64,000 bases of DNA from positions 930,001 to 994,000 of the forward strand of contig MCFL01000004.1 of NCBI GenBank assembly GCA_002102555.1. Direction: 5' to 3'. The notes beneath the pieces were generated by a model, which saw only the letters and a list, made by a program, of their open reading frames with translations, was not told where the DNA came from and made no database searches. This DNA is from Catenaria anguillulae PL171. Taxonomy: Eukaryota > Blastocladiomycota > Blastocladiomycetes > Blastocladiales > Catenariaceae. Of the stretch, positions 9,520-21,540 are shown piece by piece. Position numbers and translations under genes: made by a program. The first letter of the stretch is position 1; each line of letters opens with the position of its first letter.

Positions 9520-12500
9520 ATGGCCGAGTACTCCATACCTTTCCCTGCTGACACGGTCAGCATGTCATCCAACTCGCACCCGCCAGGGCTAGTCAGAGGT
9601 AGTCTGCAGCACAGTCCCTCATGGCCGCTACTCACTTCGGATGGCACCGATTGCGAAGCTGCTCTTCCAGCCCATGTGCTTCGCTGCCTCACAGCCGTTT
9701 CGCCAGCGTTCCCACCACCTATTTCGCTTCCAGACACGCCCTCACCGCCGATAGTGGACCCGACATCGTATCCACTGCCACCGTCCACGTTTACGACCGC
9801 AGCTCGGTTCGCTGCCGACTCGCCTGCGAGCCAATATAGCGCGACGAGCACACAGTCCACAACATCTGGATCGTCCTATACCTGGCAAGAGCCGTGCTCC
9901 GCAGATTCACGGACGGCCGAACGCGGTGGACGCAATGGTGGCTCATTGTTTGGCACACTCTCCTCCTCGCTGTCAAATCTCCCCGGCCCATCCGATGTAC
10001 GACATTTCAACAGCCCGCCAACGCCTCACGCACCACCCATGGCCACTGGCATGATGGATACAGCAACAAGCTCATCGTTTGGGTCTATGGGATGCTTGCG
10101 AAGGGACAAGCCGGGAGACGAGCCAGTATCGTTGCAGCTCGCCTGTCGAGCAGTCCTTCGGCCCCTGGTTCCATGGCAAGCCAAATCATCCATGCATGCT
10201 GCAGTTGCTGCTGCTGGATCTACCGAGTTTCTTGAAGTGTCGGCAACACTGACCATAGAGGATACAACCTTTACTGTGTCGTACGACGAGTCCAATGCCC
10301 CGCCTTTGGTTTGCTTTGTCTCCTCTTGACTGCTTCAATGCAGACTGTGGCTATCGGCTAACTGGTTGTTTTTACCATAACAGGTGTTCGCATTACCTGC
10401 GGCCAAAGTGTTCCTCAATGTCCCAAAGACAGACTTGAGTCAACTCGCACCGCCATACCGTGTCTTTCTTGAAAACGACCAGAACAAGGCCCTGCTTCTG
10501 CTCGACTCGCTCACGCTGTTTATCGACGCAGTGCGCAAAATCAACCGCCGCATACGAGCAAATCAAATCGAGTCCCACCACGAGCGATCCGTGGCGGCAA
10601 CCGTCATTCAGTGTGCATGGCGAGCATGCAAGTACGCCCACTCGCACATTCTCCTCGCTTTGCCGACTCATGCGCCGACCTTGACCCCATTGTTTCCCTA
10701 ATGCACAGAGCCCACCGCCAATTCCTCGCTCTCCGGCAAGCCGCCGTCACCATTCAGCGCTACTCTCGCGGCCGCCTAGCCCGTAAATCCGCCAAAGTAC
10801 ACCGCGCCGAGTCGCGCAAACGCCGCGAACACCAAGAGCACCGCGAACGTGTGATTCACGAGCTCGTATCGACAGAAGAATCGTATGTGCGCAACCTAGA
10901 CGTGCTCGTGCGCGTCTACTGGCGTCCGCTGCGGTCCTTGTTTGGCAGCAGGTCACTTGGTGGTATCACGGCGGCATCGGTCGAGTTGATTTTCGGGAAC
11001 ATTGACGCGATCTTTGAAAAGCATGGAGAGTTTTTGGAGGAGTTGGTTGCGGTCGCAGGTGAAAAGAGGGAGGAGGTGGCGAGTCCCTCAAGCGCTGGGA
11101 CGGGCGAAAGCGTTTCAATAACGGTAGAGGGCGAGACATTGCCACAACCACCTCAGAAGCGAAAGACGCTGGGCCAGCTGTTTATTGGAATGTCGCAATG
11201 GCTCGACATTTACGTTCCTTACTGCGTCAATTATCAAGAGAGCAAGACAGAGCTGGATCGTTGCAGCAAAGTGCCCATCTTTTCAGATTATCTTTCGGTG
11301 CGTCCCCGCCTCCGTTCTTCTCCCAATCACTTCAGTGTTCGCCAAGCTCACATGCTTTGGGCTGTAGAATGTCAAAGCACTCAAGGAGTCGCAAAAGAAC
11401 GACTTGGCATCCTTTCTCATTGTTCCAGTCCAACGGTACATATGTCTGCACCTGAACGCCTCGCTGGTTGGCTGTTCCTAAATTCATCTTGGGCCGCTTC
11501 AGGATTCCTCGCTACGAACTGCTTCTCAAGGATATAATCCGTCACACCGAACCCACTCATCCTGACTATCACAACCTTCAGCGTGCACTAAATGGCATTC
11601 GACAAGCCGCCAAGAAGATCAACCGTGCGAAAAAGTACCACGACTCAAAATCTTACATTCAAGACTTCTCGCACAAACTCCACCGTGGCCTCGGATCCGC
11701 CGGCCAGGGCCCGCCCTCAGATGAGCGCAACTATGTCAGTGAGGGCCTTGCCACCTATGTTGCGAGCAAACCAGGGCCAGGTGGGGCAGGCAAGGCGCTG
11801 ACTGTATACCTCTTCTTATTTGTGGACCAGCTCGTGGTCATGCAAGCCAAAGGCGGTGCGCTTGGCCGAGCCGCGTCTCCCGGGCCGGGCGGGACCGCCG
11901 GTGCAGGTGTGTCGGGCATGATGGGTGGGGGTACAGTGGGGGCAGGCGGCGTTCCCAAGGGCACTCGACTTGACTTTCTCATGACAATTCCACTTGAAAA
12001 CTCTCAAGTATACGACGCAGAGTCCATGTTCACACTGCCCAACCCAGCGACCTCGTCCAACCAGAGCCACAACAGCGCGACGACGGGCGGCAGTCCAGTT
12101 AGCACCGCGAGCGGCCGTGGACGAAACAATTCTTCCCCCACGCAGCCATCGCCCAACACAAAAGACTATGCAAGCGACAAATCGGCACGCACCAGCTCAC
12201 CAGGTGACCCACCCAGTGCTGGCGGCGCAGTTGCCCGTCGCGAACATGCATTCATGCTGGTCGAAGCTTCGCGCGCCAACTTGTTTTCGCCCGACGACTC
12301 AACGCCCGGAATGGGCTTGTTTGGCTCTGGCGCGGCGCCTGATACGCCCGTTGCGTGTCACAAGTTTATTGTCGAGTCGCGCGACAGCAAGTCGCGGTGG
12401 CTCGAGGATTTGGCAGAGTGTCGCGAGATTCTTGACCAGCGGCGAGACATCATGGGAATCATGAAGATTGGCCGTGGCGCATCGGCAACGTCCACCATGA

Positions 12501-13419
12501 CGGGCGTCGGGTTGCAGGCGGTATTGACGCAGCAGCTGTCAAATTCGTCCGACATACACCATCACGTGCTCAGCGGGCCGATTCTGGAGGGTGCAGAGCG
12601 CGAGCTGGTGCCTGGTGAACGCATTTCACGGTCGCCGTCAGGGCATCCGGTTGAGTCACCGCCCAGGACGAGCGGCACGTTTAGCAAGGCCACGGCGCAG
12701 TCGCTTGGGTTGGATTCGAGTGCGGGTGGTGCGAACAACTCCCCAAGCAGGCAAGGGTCGCTCAAGTTTGGACGCGGGCGAACGAACCGAACATACAAGT
12801 CGGTTGGCGACTTGTTTTCTGGCTTGGACGCGAGCTGCAACACGGCAAGTGGGAACAATGCCGAAGCGAGCGCGGGGACGAGTCATGATGCCGCCATGTC
12901 TGGATCCAAGGATGCGCACTTGGACGACAAGTCGGCAACCATGTCGCACTCGATGAACGCGGGTGCAATAAAAACCATGGGCGGAACAAGTGATCCTGAC
13001 ATTCTGTCGTCGTCAACAGGAGCCGCGGTCCAATGCTCCACAACGGACGCGCAGCATGCGTTTGGGACGAACTCCCAGCTTTCGCATGCGCCGCAAACCG
13101 TCGCCCGACCGTGGGCAAAGCGACGGCAGTCCAACGTTGCCGCCCCCCGCCTTCGTCGACGCGTCCCAGCGATGTGTCGGCCGTATCAACTCCGGAAGAA
13201 GAGACTGAAGGTGGTGGTGGCGACCATGTGTCGACATCGCGCACATCGGTTCACGCCGAAGCTGAGCACCACAGTGTCGAAGGCAGCGATGGGTCGCTGG
13301 CAAAAGAGGGTGAGCCGGTCAAATTGGGGAAGAAAAAGGACAAGAATGGGAAGCCCATGAAGCAGCGGAGCTTGGGTAATCTGATGGCGTCCATGTTTGG
13401 AGGCGGAGCTGGAAACTGA
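9520..13419 (+). CDS. RhoGEF (DH domain) with IQ motifs and a PH-like domain
   Basis: Five exons: 9520-10308, 10384-10631, 10709-11297, 11368-11435, 11503-13419. A Ser/Pro-rich N-terminus of about 260 residues leads to two IQ-type calmodulin-binding motifs (AATVIQCAWRACK; AVTIQRYSRGRLARK). The DH domain follows: VIHELVSTEESYVRNLDVLV, then a Ser/Thr-rich insert, FIGMSQWLDIYVPYCVNY, and across two introns SFLIVPVQR joined to IPRYELLLKDIIRHT, the hallmark QRIPRYxLLL helix. A PH-like domain begins around LTVYLFLFVDQLVVMQA and is interrupted by long low-complexity inserts before KFIVESRDSKSRWLEDLAEC. The DH domain exchanges GDP for GTP on Rho/Cdc42 GTPases; calmodulin control is inferred from the IQ motifs. 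One missing C in a C6 run near 13143-13148 would join the long frame to the true C-terminus (ending MASMFGGGAGN). Confidence 0.88.
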
Positions 13420-15672
13420 TGCTAGATACGAGTTGCGGTGGAGGTGAGTGAAAGTAGGCAATGGTCACTTACTTTGGGATCCAAACCCATTCAACGCCCA
13501 AACTCGGGGTTGTCGCATCGTTTCGTGCTTGCTTTGATTTGGTGTCTGTTACTTTTGAACCTTACTCATCCGCTCATCTTTGTGACTTTGTAAATACTTA
13601 CTTGTTAGGCTGCTCGTCTGTACCACTTTCTGTTTCTCCTTCAAACCGTCGCACGATCGCCAATAGAACATACATTGAGGATGTGTCCAATGCCAAACGA
13701 GTTGCCGCGATCATTTCAAGTCACAACAAGTGGGGATTTGTACGTGCGTGAAGTGGCCACTGGCACAATCTGGTCCTGGATCAGGGTAGTAAATGCAAGA
13801 CCCAAGAACGGGACCTGCTCGAAGCTCAAGACAAATTCGCATAGAGACTGGATCCAGGCGCGCATATCTATACATGTCCAACATTATGAAGCATCTCACC
13901 CTGGAGTGCGTCTTATGTATTGCGTCCGTTTTCTGTCCTGAACATGACCGGCAACAACTCGGTTGACTATTCCATGCACCCTTTACCTCATGAGACAAGT
14001 CGACTGTGACGCTGAGCGCTCTGCTTTTCGACGATTCGAGGCCCACTCTTCGACTTCCTCGAATGCATTTTCTGGCATCACGATGTGCTCCAAGTCCAAT
14101 GGTTGCTGGTTGGCCGTAAGAACCTTCTTCTCGAAGCATCCGTCCTTCTGGATGACGTGCATGAGTGCGGAAATACACCATTCGAAGCACCCGTCTCACT
14201 TTGCCCCAAAATATGGAAGGCCAGAAGCTGGCTTCGAGAGCATGAAATAGAACCATGCCTACATGTCGCATGGCTTCCGCATGCCGGAATGGGAAGCGGA
14301 AGTGTGGCGTCTTTCATTTCTGACGGTGTGGTTGATCACGAGAGCGTGTTTGTTGTGCAACAAAACGTGTTTTTGCTCGCATATGTCTCACTCACTCCTT
14401 GGAAGACTTGCGAGTTCGACTTGGCTGCGAAACATGATGTAGGTATCGATGATCCGGCAGCTTTCAATCGCAAGTACTGTACACACGGGCGACGACGATA
14501 ATACGAAATTGTGGCCCTGTGACTTGCCCGAATGAGCGTTGGTGGAAAAGGCTCTCTTGCATGATCAGGATGGAAAAGTGACTGGGTAAGAGAAGGCGGG
14601 GATGAACGCGTCACCAAGGACACGAGAATCGACGCCCATGGCCACTTCCCCACAGGTGCGGATGATAGCCTTGCTCTGAACGCGACTGGCGGATGGATGT
14701 ATTGACCAGCGTAGGTGAGGACCTACCAGCAGTGTAGTCCATTTCGCTTGCGGCGTGGTTGTAGTGGGGGTTTTTCGCGACGGACTGACGCGATCGGAGG
14801 GCAGGAGCTTCCACAAAAGCCACATTGATGTTCGACCGTGTGCTTCCATCACAACCACTCGGCTTGCGCCTGGGCATTTGGCGGTGTTTTCCAGGGGGTT
14901 TCGAATGTTTTGTGGCAGACCACGAGCGAATTTCGTTGTTTTCGCAAGGACTTCTTTTTCATTTGCAGCGCTGCCTGATTGGCTCCCCTCCCCTGGCCAA
15001 TGGGCTTTTTGGAACACAATTTGGGCTTCCAACCAACTTACCCCCCTGTCGCCTTCCACGTGCAGAAGGATCGAAACACGATCCAGTCAAATCTTCGGCG
15101 GCACGGAGCTCGGGCAGCTGCAACTGGCGAAGTCGACAGCACCGCTTCCACAAAAGTCATCACACAGCGGGTGGAAGAACGTGGGAGACATCCATCGTAC
15201 TAAAGGCGCAAACGCCCCCGCTTGCGACTCGCCGACTCGCTCTGGTCTGTACAACAAGCTTGTGTATTCGGCCACGACACCTCTGCCTGTCTGCACCTTC
15301 CTCTTTGGCGATTCTCGACTCTTTTGCGCAGCTTGTGGTATGTACGCCGCCCTTTTCCGTTTTTCTCGAGTCTGTCATGCATCGACTGTCCGCACCTCGG
15401 CCACCGCCTCTGCTCTGCTGTTGCCATTATTCGTCCCCGCCTGCGCTGCGACCACCTTGATGTGCATTGGTATTGGCTCTGAATCCGTCACTGACCGACT
15501 TACATGACTCTTGGCGCACTTTCCTCTGCAGTGATCCATCCACCCGATCCGCCGACCATTCCATTCCGCCCGACACTTTCAGTTATCGGCACCAACACCA
15601 AACCCATTTTCGCCTTCTTCGCCGTGACTCATTTCACAACTGACCGGCCCACGACCAACCAACCCAACCATC
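13420..15672. other. Gene-poor region upstream of the Ca2+-ATPase
   Basis: About 2.25 kb with no frame I can support as a gene. Frames of 140-250 codons occur on both strands (for example 13711-14271 minus and 14755-15507 plus) but they overlap each other, lack consistent splice signals and show no family motif. The right half is presumably 5' flank and leader of the ATPase gene. Confidence 0.4.
14978..15001. promoter_or_regulatory. Paired inverted/direct CCAAT boxes
   Basis: ATTGG at 14978-14982 and CCAAT at 14997-15001 form an inverted pair around a C/T-rich spacer, about 670 bases before the Ca2+-ATPase start. CCAAT is the known target of the fungal HAP/NF-Y complex. Function here is an inference from motif and position. 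Confidence 0.3.
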
Positions 15673-18600
15673 ATGACCACATCCGCTGTTGCTCAAGAGC
15701 GGTCAAAGAGCTCGGACAACCTCCTTGCCAACACTGGCAATGCCAATGGCGGCGCCGCAACGCCCCGGGCAACGACATTGAGCTGCAGGCAACCAACATT
15801 GCGCCGTCAATGAGGAGCTCGAGAAGAAGAAGGAGTCGCGCATCCGCGTCCCCACAGAACCCAAGTTCAATGCCCATCCGTCCTTCAAGCTCGACATTTC
15901 TACCTTGCAAGACTTGACCGACAACCGCGATACCGACCTGCTCGCCAAGCTCGGCGGCGCAGAGGGGGTCGCAAAGTATCTTCGCACCGACCTCGAGCGC
16001 GGGTTGGCCACCGACGAGCAAGGTGTCGAGGGCGAGGACCAGTGCACTGAGCCGCAAACCCACGATGTGCTGCCCGAGGGCCACGAGGTGACTGCTTTCA
16101 AGGCTCGTCGCCACGCCTACGGCACCAACTTTTTGCCACCACCGCCACCACCGTCGTTCCTGGCTTGTGTGTCGAGCAGCTCGGTGACCGCATGTTGCAA
16201 ATCCTCTTGATTGCCGCCGTTGTCTCGATTGGTGTTGGTATCTTCATGGCCTACTCCAAGATTGGTGACCCGACGGAGTGGATTGAAGGTGTGGCCATTT
16301 TGTGCACCGTGGCCTTTGTCATTCTCGTCAATGCTACCAACGATTACAAGAAGGCCTTGCAGTTCCGCTTCCTTTCGTCGCAACGTGGTCTTACCTCCGT
16401 TATCACCGTTACCCGCGTCTCACCGAAAAGGCCGACCCGCTCAAACCACCATCCCTGTCATGCACTTGCAGGTCGGTGATATCGTCCACTTGGCTACCGG
16501 TGATGTGGTCCCCGCCGACGGTATCTTCCTCTCTGGCCATCAGTGCAAGACGGACGAATCTTCGGTGACTGGCGAAACCGATGCCGTGTCCAAGAAGATG
16601 ACGGGTGATCGTTTCTTGATCTCGGGCTCCAAGGTTATTGAGGGCATCTGCACCTACGTCGTCACTGCCGTCGGCCCGCACTCGCTTGCCGGTCGCTCGC
16701 TCATGGCTATGCGTACCACGGAAGCTGAGCTGACGCCGCTCCAAGTCAAGCTCACGGATCTGGCCAACAACATTGCCAAGTACGGTATTGGTGCCGCTGC
16801 CTTCATTGTGATTGTCTCCATCATCAAGTTCTTCATCATCTTTGCTCCCTCGGGTTTCACCCTTGATCAAGACGGTAACCCCGCGACGGTGCCGTTATCA
16901 CGGCCCGTATCATCAAGATCTTCATTACCGGTGTGACTGTCATTGTGGTTGCCGTTCCCGAAGGTTTGCCCATGGCCGTGACGTTGGCGCTTGCCTATGC
17001 CACCATTCGCATGCTCAAGGATCAAAATTTGGTGCGTGTCTTGTCGGCTTGTGAGACCATGGGTGGTGCCACGACCATTTGCTCGGATAAGACCGGTACG
17101 TCCTTTCCTCCCTCCAATGACTCATTTTCTTTGCTGTGATGTTGCTCACTCGTCCTTGAATCGCATTCCCACAGGTACTTTGACTCAAAACAAGATGACG
17201 GTCGTTCAAGGCACCTTCTTCAACGGCGCCGTCGTCTTTGACACGCAAGAGCAACTCCGCCCTCGCCTCATGGCTCCCGAAATCTCTGCCGATGCCCGCC
17301 TTGTCTTGACGCAATCCATCAACATCAACTCGACCGCTACGAGGGTGTTGATGAGGCTGGTCTCAAGATCCTTGTGGTTCCAAGACCGAGTGTGCCCTGC
17401 TCGAGTTTACCTCCTTGCTCGCCACCACCTTCAACCTCGACCGTCAAGCTGCCGTCCAAGTCGGTGTGATCCCCTTCTCGTCGGACCGCAAGCGCATGTC
17501 GACCGTTGTCGCCAAGGTCAGTCCAACTCTGCTGAAATCTCCTTCAACGCCAACCTCGACGGCGTCAAGGATGCCCCGATCCACGCCCCCGCTCGCTTGT
17601 TCACCAAGGGTGCCTCGGAACTCGTCTTGGCCTCTTGTGATTTCATGGTCGATGAGCACGGCAAGGTTGTGCCCATGACTGCTGACCGCCGCGCGTACTT
17701 TGAGGGCCAAATCTTGGCTATGCCACCAACGCTCTGCGTACCATTGGTAGGCGTACAAGGACATTGACATGCCCGAGGCCGAGGCCGAGTTGTCGTCCGA
17801 GCTCGACATGTCTGGCTTGATTTGGCTTGGTGTTGCCGGTATCGAGGATCCGCTCCGCCCCGAGGTGCCGCCCGCCGTCGAGCGTTGCCAGCGCGCCGGT
17901 ATCATTGTTCGTATGGTCACTGGTGACAACGCCGTGACTGCTCGCAACATTGCCAAGCGTTGCGGTATCTTGGTCAACGAGGACGCGAGATTGTCATGGA
18001 GGGTGCCCAGTTCCGTATCTTGTCGGATGCCGAGATGAAGAAGATGCTCCCCAAGTTGCGTGTGCTTGCCCGTCGTCCCCGCTCGATAAGCGTATTTTGG
18101 TCAACAAGCTCAAGGAGATGGGTCAAACTGTTGCCGTGACTGGTGATGGTACCAACGATGCCCCCGCTCTCAAGGCCGCCGATGTTGGTTTTGCCATGGG
18201 TATTGCTGGTACTGAGGTTGCCAAGGAGGCCTCCGACATTATCCTCATGGACGACAACTTTGCGTCGCTTGCCAAGGCCGTCATGTGGGGCCGTTCCGTT
18301 TACGATGCCGTGCGCAAGTTCTTGCAGTTCCAGCTTTCCGTTAACGTGACTGCCGTCGTGCTTGCCATGATTACCGCCACCGCTGATTCCAAGTCGCGTT
18401 CCATCATCTCGGCCGTGCAATTGCTCTGGGTCAACTTGATCATGGATACCATGGCCGCGCTTGCCCTTGCCACGGACCCGCCCACCGAGGACCTGCTCAA
18501 CCGCAAGCCCCACAAGAAGTCGGACCCGCTCATTTCGTACAACATGTGGAAGATGATTTTGCTCCAATCGCTTTACCAAATCATTGGCTGCACGGTCCTT

Positions 18601-19248
18601 ACGTTCCTGGCCCCGGCCTTCTTCCAATTCTCGCGCGAGGAGCTCGAGGCCAACCCTCTTGGCTTTGAGCTTTTGGCCAAGGAGTACGAGCGTCTTGCCA
18701 AGGAAAAGGCCGCCGACCCCAAGTTGGACGACAACTGGCTCAAGACGGCCCAGTACACTGCACGCTCCGACTACTACCAGTGGCACTTGTCGGCCATTGT
18801 CTTCAACACATTTGTGTGGATGACCGTGTTCAACATCTTCAACGGACGTACCCTGTACCAAGAGCTCAATGTGTTCCACCGCATGTTCAAGAACAACTTC
18901 TTCCCGACCATTCTCGTCATCATTGTCGTGCTCCAAATCCTCATTATCCAGTTCGGTTCCGCTGCATTTGGTGTCATCCCATTGACCGGTCCCGAGTGGG
19001 GCGTCTCTGTTGCCATGGGCTTTGTTGCCTTGCCCCTCGGCGTCCTCATCAAGCTTTTGCCCGACTTTGGTCGCGAGTGGTTCGAGACAAAGTTCTACGA
19101 CCGGTCCGAGGAGCAAGCCCGCGTGGTCGAGGCATGGCAAGATGCCATTCGCCGCACCCAGTTGCAAAACAAGGTTGTGACGGCCTTCCGCATGTACAAG
19201 CGGGATGCTCCCGGCATTGTCTCGATGCAAGTCAACCGCGAGCACTAA
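15673..19248 (+). CDS. PMC1: PMCA-type P-type Ca2+-transporting ATPase, reading frame interrupted by about 13 single-base gaps
   Basis: Two exons, 15673-17095 and 17175-19248, with a 79-nt intron splitting the phosphorylation motif (DKTG/TLT). Family landmarks in order: [27 protein letters not shown]; the A-domain [17 protein letters not shown] and SSVTGET; TM4 [18 protein letters not shown] with Ca2+ ligands; [18 protein letters not shown] with the phosphorylated Asp; [55 protein letters not shown]; then the C-terminal membrane helices. It pumps Ca2+ out of the cytosol into vacuole or medium. Before 18073 the frame steps -1 about 13 times (after about 15766, 15805, 16164, 16419, 16441, 16884, 17337, 17375, 17518, 17721, 17750, 17986, 18072). 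The last 1.2 kb is clean. Conserved residues are intact on both sides of every gap, so this does not look like an ordinary old pseudogene. Confidence 0.9.
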
Positions 19249-19754
19249 GCGCTCTTGACTTTGCATTTTTGTTTTGCCATCGCTTTTGCCTTGGTTTCTA
19301 CCTGCATTCCTCCTCTTGTACCATTTCGTCGTGCTTGTTGCGGCGCTGTTTCCCTTGCCCTATTCTATGTGTGATTGCTCCCCTTTTCCTGGTTAATAAC
19401 ATATCATTTTTTTTCATGTATACATCCCCCTCCCTCTCCTTCGTTTCCCATTATTTCACCTGAACACTTTCTTCTTCCTTCCTCAACAGATCTGTTTTTG
19501 CCTTTTTGTTTTCTTATTGCTTGGTTTGCACAAGCTTGGTGTTCAGGCGTCCAATATAGATGATCATAGTGAATAACCGTGTTGTTCTGTGTCGTCAAGC
19601 ACATGTGCATCCATGTGATGATGCAAACGTAGGGGATGGTCCACCACGCTTTCATTGCGCTTTCCTTGCGCGGCGACTCGTGGGATGTGTGTGGATATTG
19701 ATTCGAGGCTTCCATTTATTGCGTCTGTTCTTTTCCAGTGTACACATGGTTCAG
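19249..19754. other. Convergent intergenic region
   Basis: Between the stop of the Ca2+-ATPase and the stop of the IPK1 gene. It is T-rich on the plus strand just after the ATPase stop, as expected for a 3' end. No gene, repeat or RNA seen. Confidence 0.5.
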
Positions 19755-21171
19755 CTACTTGTCATCGATCCCCTTGCCAACACTCTTGTTTTCAGCGACA
19801 TTGAACACCACGCTGGCGACAAAGTGCTTGCGAATCTCGCGATCCAAACGGAGCCACTCGGGCACCTTGCCCATCTGCTTCGGATCCAAGTCCAACAGGG
19901 TTGCTCGATACACCCACGCCTTGTCTGCAAACCTGACCATGCGGAGGCCTTGGTCCAACAAGCTGCTCGGCAACGACTCGCATCCTTGCTCCCCACTCCA
20001 CGGCGCAACCGTGATGAGCACCGAACAGTCTTTTAGCGTCATGGACAGCACAAACTCGGCAACTAGCTGAAGGCATCAACAGTTGCGCCGCCCCATAGGC
20101 ACCTTGGATCCCGCCGCTGGGCCCGCGGCCGGGCGCAGGTACGTCTGCACAACCTTTGCCCACGAGTCCAATCCCAACCCTTTGTCGCCCACCACCAGCT
20201 CGTCTTGACACACGCGCAAGTACGCCTCGTGCAACTGTGTCGAATCCGCAACATCGTCGAGCCGCTCCTGATGCTCGCCCAACGTCAGAAACAGCGGCAC
20301 GAGCTCGCTCAGCACCCCGTCAACACTTGCTCCAACGAACTCGCATGGTTCGCGTCGTCGCCTCCCGAGCAAGAAAACACGCGCGTGTCGGCCGCTGGAG
20401 CACTCGTACGCTCGCCATTCATCCACACGCGCAAATTGTTGCCTGGGGCATCGAGCAGGGCGTGCACGGCGTCACGAATGGTTGCGGGCGACAGTAAGTC
20501 GAGTGGGCAAAACCCAGACAGGCGCGTGTGGCCAGGGTCGGTCGCGAGCTTGTACCGCTGGTGCGCACAAAAGCGGCAGGCTGCTGGGAGCGGCGGCGGC
20601 GGCGAAGGTGAGGGCGACAGCGATGCGGCGATGGCGGCAATGGTGTAGGTGCACGATTTGGCCGACTGCACGCGGGCGGATCGGGTGTCGAGCGATGCCG
20701 GCGCGGGATAAACAACCATTTGGGTTTGATTTCGAGGCACAAGGTGTCGACCGCGTCCGAGCCCGTGCCGAGGTCCATGCGCGCATAGTCGGGCGATACA
20801 AGTGCTACGCATTGTGTCATGTCAATCACGCCCTTGGCTGTCCTGGCCGCCGGCCGCGCATCCGACGATGCAGAGTCAAGTGCCTGGAGAAACTCGGGCG
20901 TCACGTGCACGGCAAGCATGCGCGGCAGATATCGGTCGGGGAACAGCGGGTTGATGACCTGGGTGATGAAGCGGACCGTGTTGAGTGCGAATCGGCCTTG
21001 GTCGCTGCCGTCTTGCTTTGGGCAAGCGTGAACCGGCCGTTTGGCAACACGCAGGACGAGATGCGACGTGCCCAAATGGGCGCGGATGGCGGGCGAGACG
21101 ACGCGGCCGGAAAAGACAATGTTTGCATTGCCCTCGCCGCGGTACGTCCAGGTGGATTCTGGGTTAGCCAA
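19755..21171 (-). CDS. IPK1: Inositol-pentakisphosphate 2-kinase, frame interrupted by about five single-base gaps
   Basis: The start at 21171 gives the family opening: WTYRGEGNANIVFSG (the GEGNA nucleotide loop), then LVLRVAKRP. RYLPRMLAVHVTPEFLQAL and CLEIKPKW follow. The zinc-binding/lobe signature CRFCAHQRYK is followed by FCPLDLLSP and ALLDAPGNNLRVWMNG, and near the C-terminus EFVLSMTLKDCSVLITV holds the conserved KDCS. It phosphorylates inositol pentakisphosphate to phytate (InsP6), acting in mRNA export and phosphate signalling. To read all of these one must step -1 near 20712, 20343, 20113, 20078 and 20066. The steps have the same sense relative to the gene as in the oppositely oriented ATPase. 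The stop is TAG at 19755-19757. No intron needed. Confidence 0.85.
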
Positions 21172-21540
21172 GAGTTCTGGGTACGAGTGGACTGCAAGAC
21201 CGTGGTGTCGTGCTCCGACAAGGCAGTCACGGCCGTCGGCGCGGAGATTGGCATTTGAATCGATTGAATGGCGCGAGCGCTGGGATGTAAAGATGGTATG
21301 GAATGCATGGACTCGTAGTGCCTGCTAAGCTCCAGTCCTCATTTTCATGATCATGATGATGTATTCATTAGCGTTGACGTTGATGTTGAGAGCTCTTTCA
21401 TCGATTCGGCAATGAACGAACTGCAGGTTTACCTAGGAGAGGTCGACCGCCCGACCACAGCTGACTCTGTCTGCCCTCCTTCAACAGACAATATAACTTG
21501 ACAGTGTGGTTACATTAATGGTGGCAAGGCTCACTCTGAT
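21172..21540. other. Intergenic spacer
   Basis: 369 bases between the 5' end of IPK1 and the 3' end of the next leftward gene; expected to hold the IPK1 promoter. No repeat or RNA gene seen. Confidence 0.45.

Noticed and set aside
13711-14271. A 186-codon minus-strand frame and overlapping plus-strand frames upstream of the Ca2+-ATPase
   Set aside because: The frames overlap each other in sense and antisense, lack splice signals and any family motif, and have unremarkable composition.
14755-15507. A 250-codon plus-strand frame just before the Ca2+-ATPase
   Set aside because: No recognisable domain, mixed Ser/Arg/Cys composition, and it lies where the promoter and leader are expected.
15673-18073. 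Programmed -1 ribosomal frameshifting at each gap of the Ca2+-ATPase
   Set aside because: The sites share no X-XXY-YYZ slippery heptamer or other common motif, and 13 successive shifts in one message would give almost no full-length product.
15673-19248. Ca2+-ATPase as an ordinary old pseudogene
   Set aside because: All catalytic and ion-binding motifs are intact, there are no in-frame nonsense changes between gaps, and the last 1.2 kb is fully open.
17974-19266. A 430-codon minus-strand frame opposite the Ca2+-ATPase
   Set aside because: It arises from strong C/G third-position bias of the sense gene; the sense strand has unmistakable family motifs.
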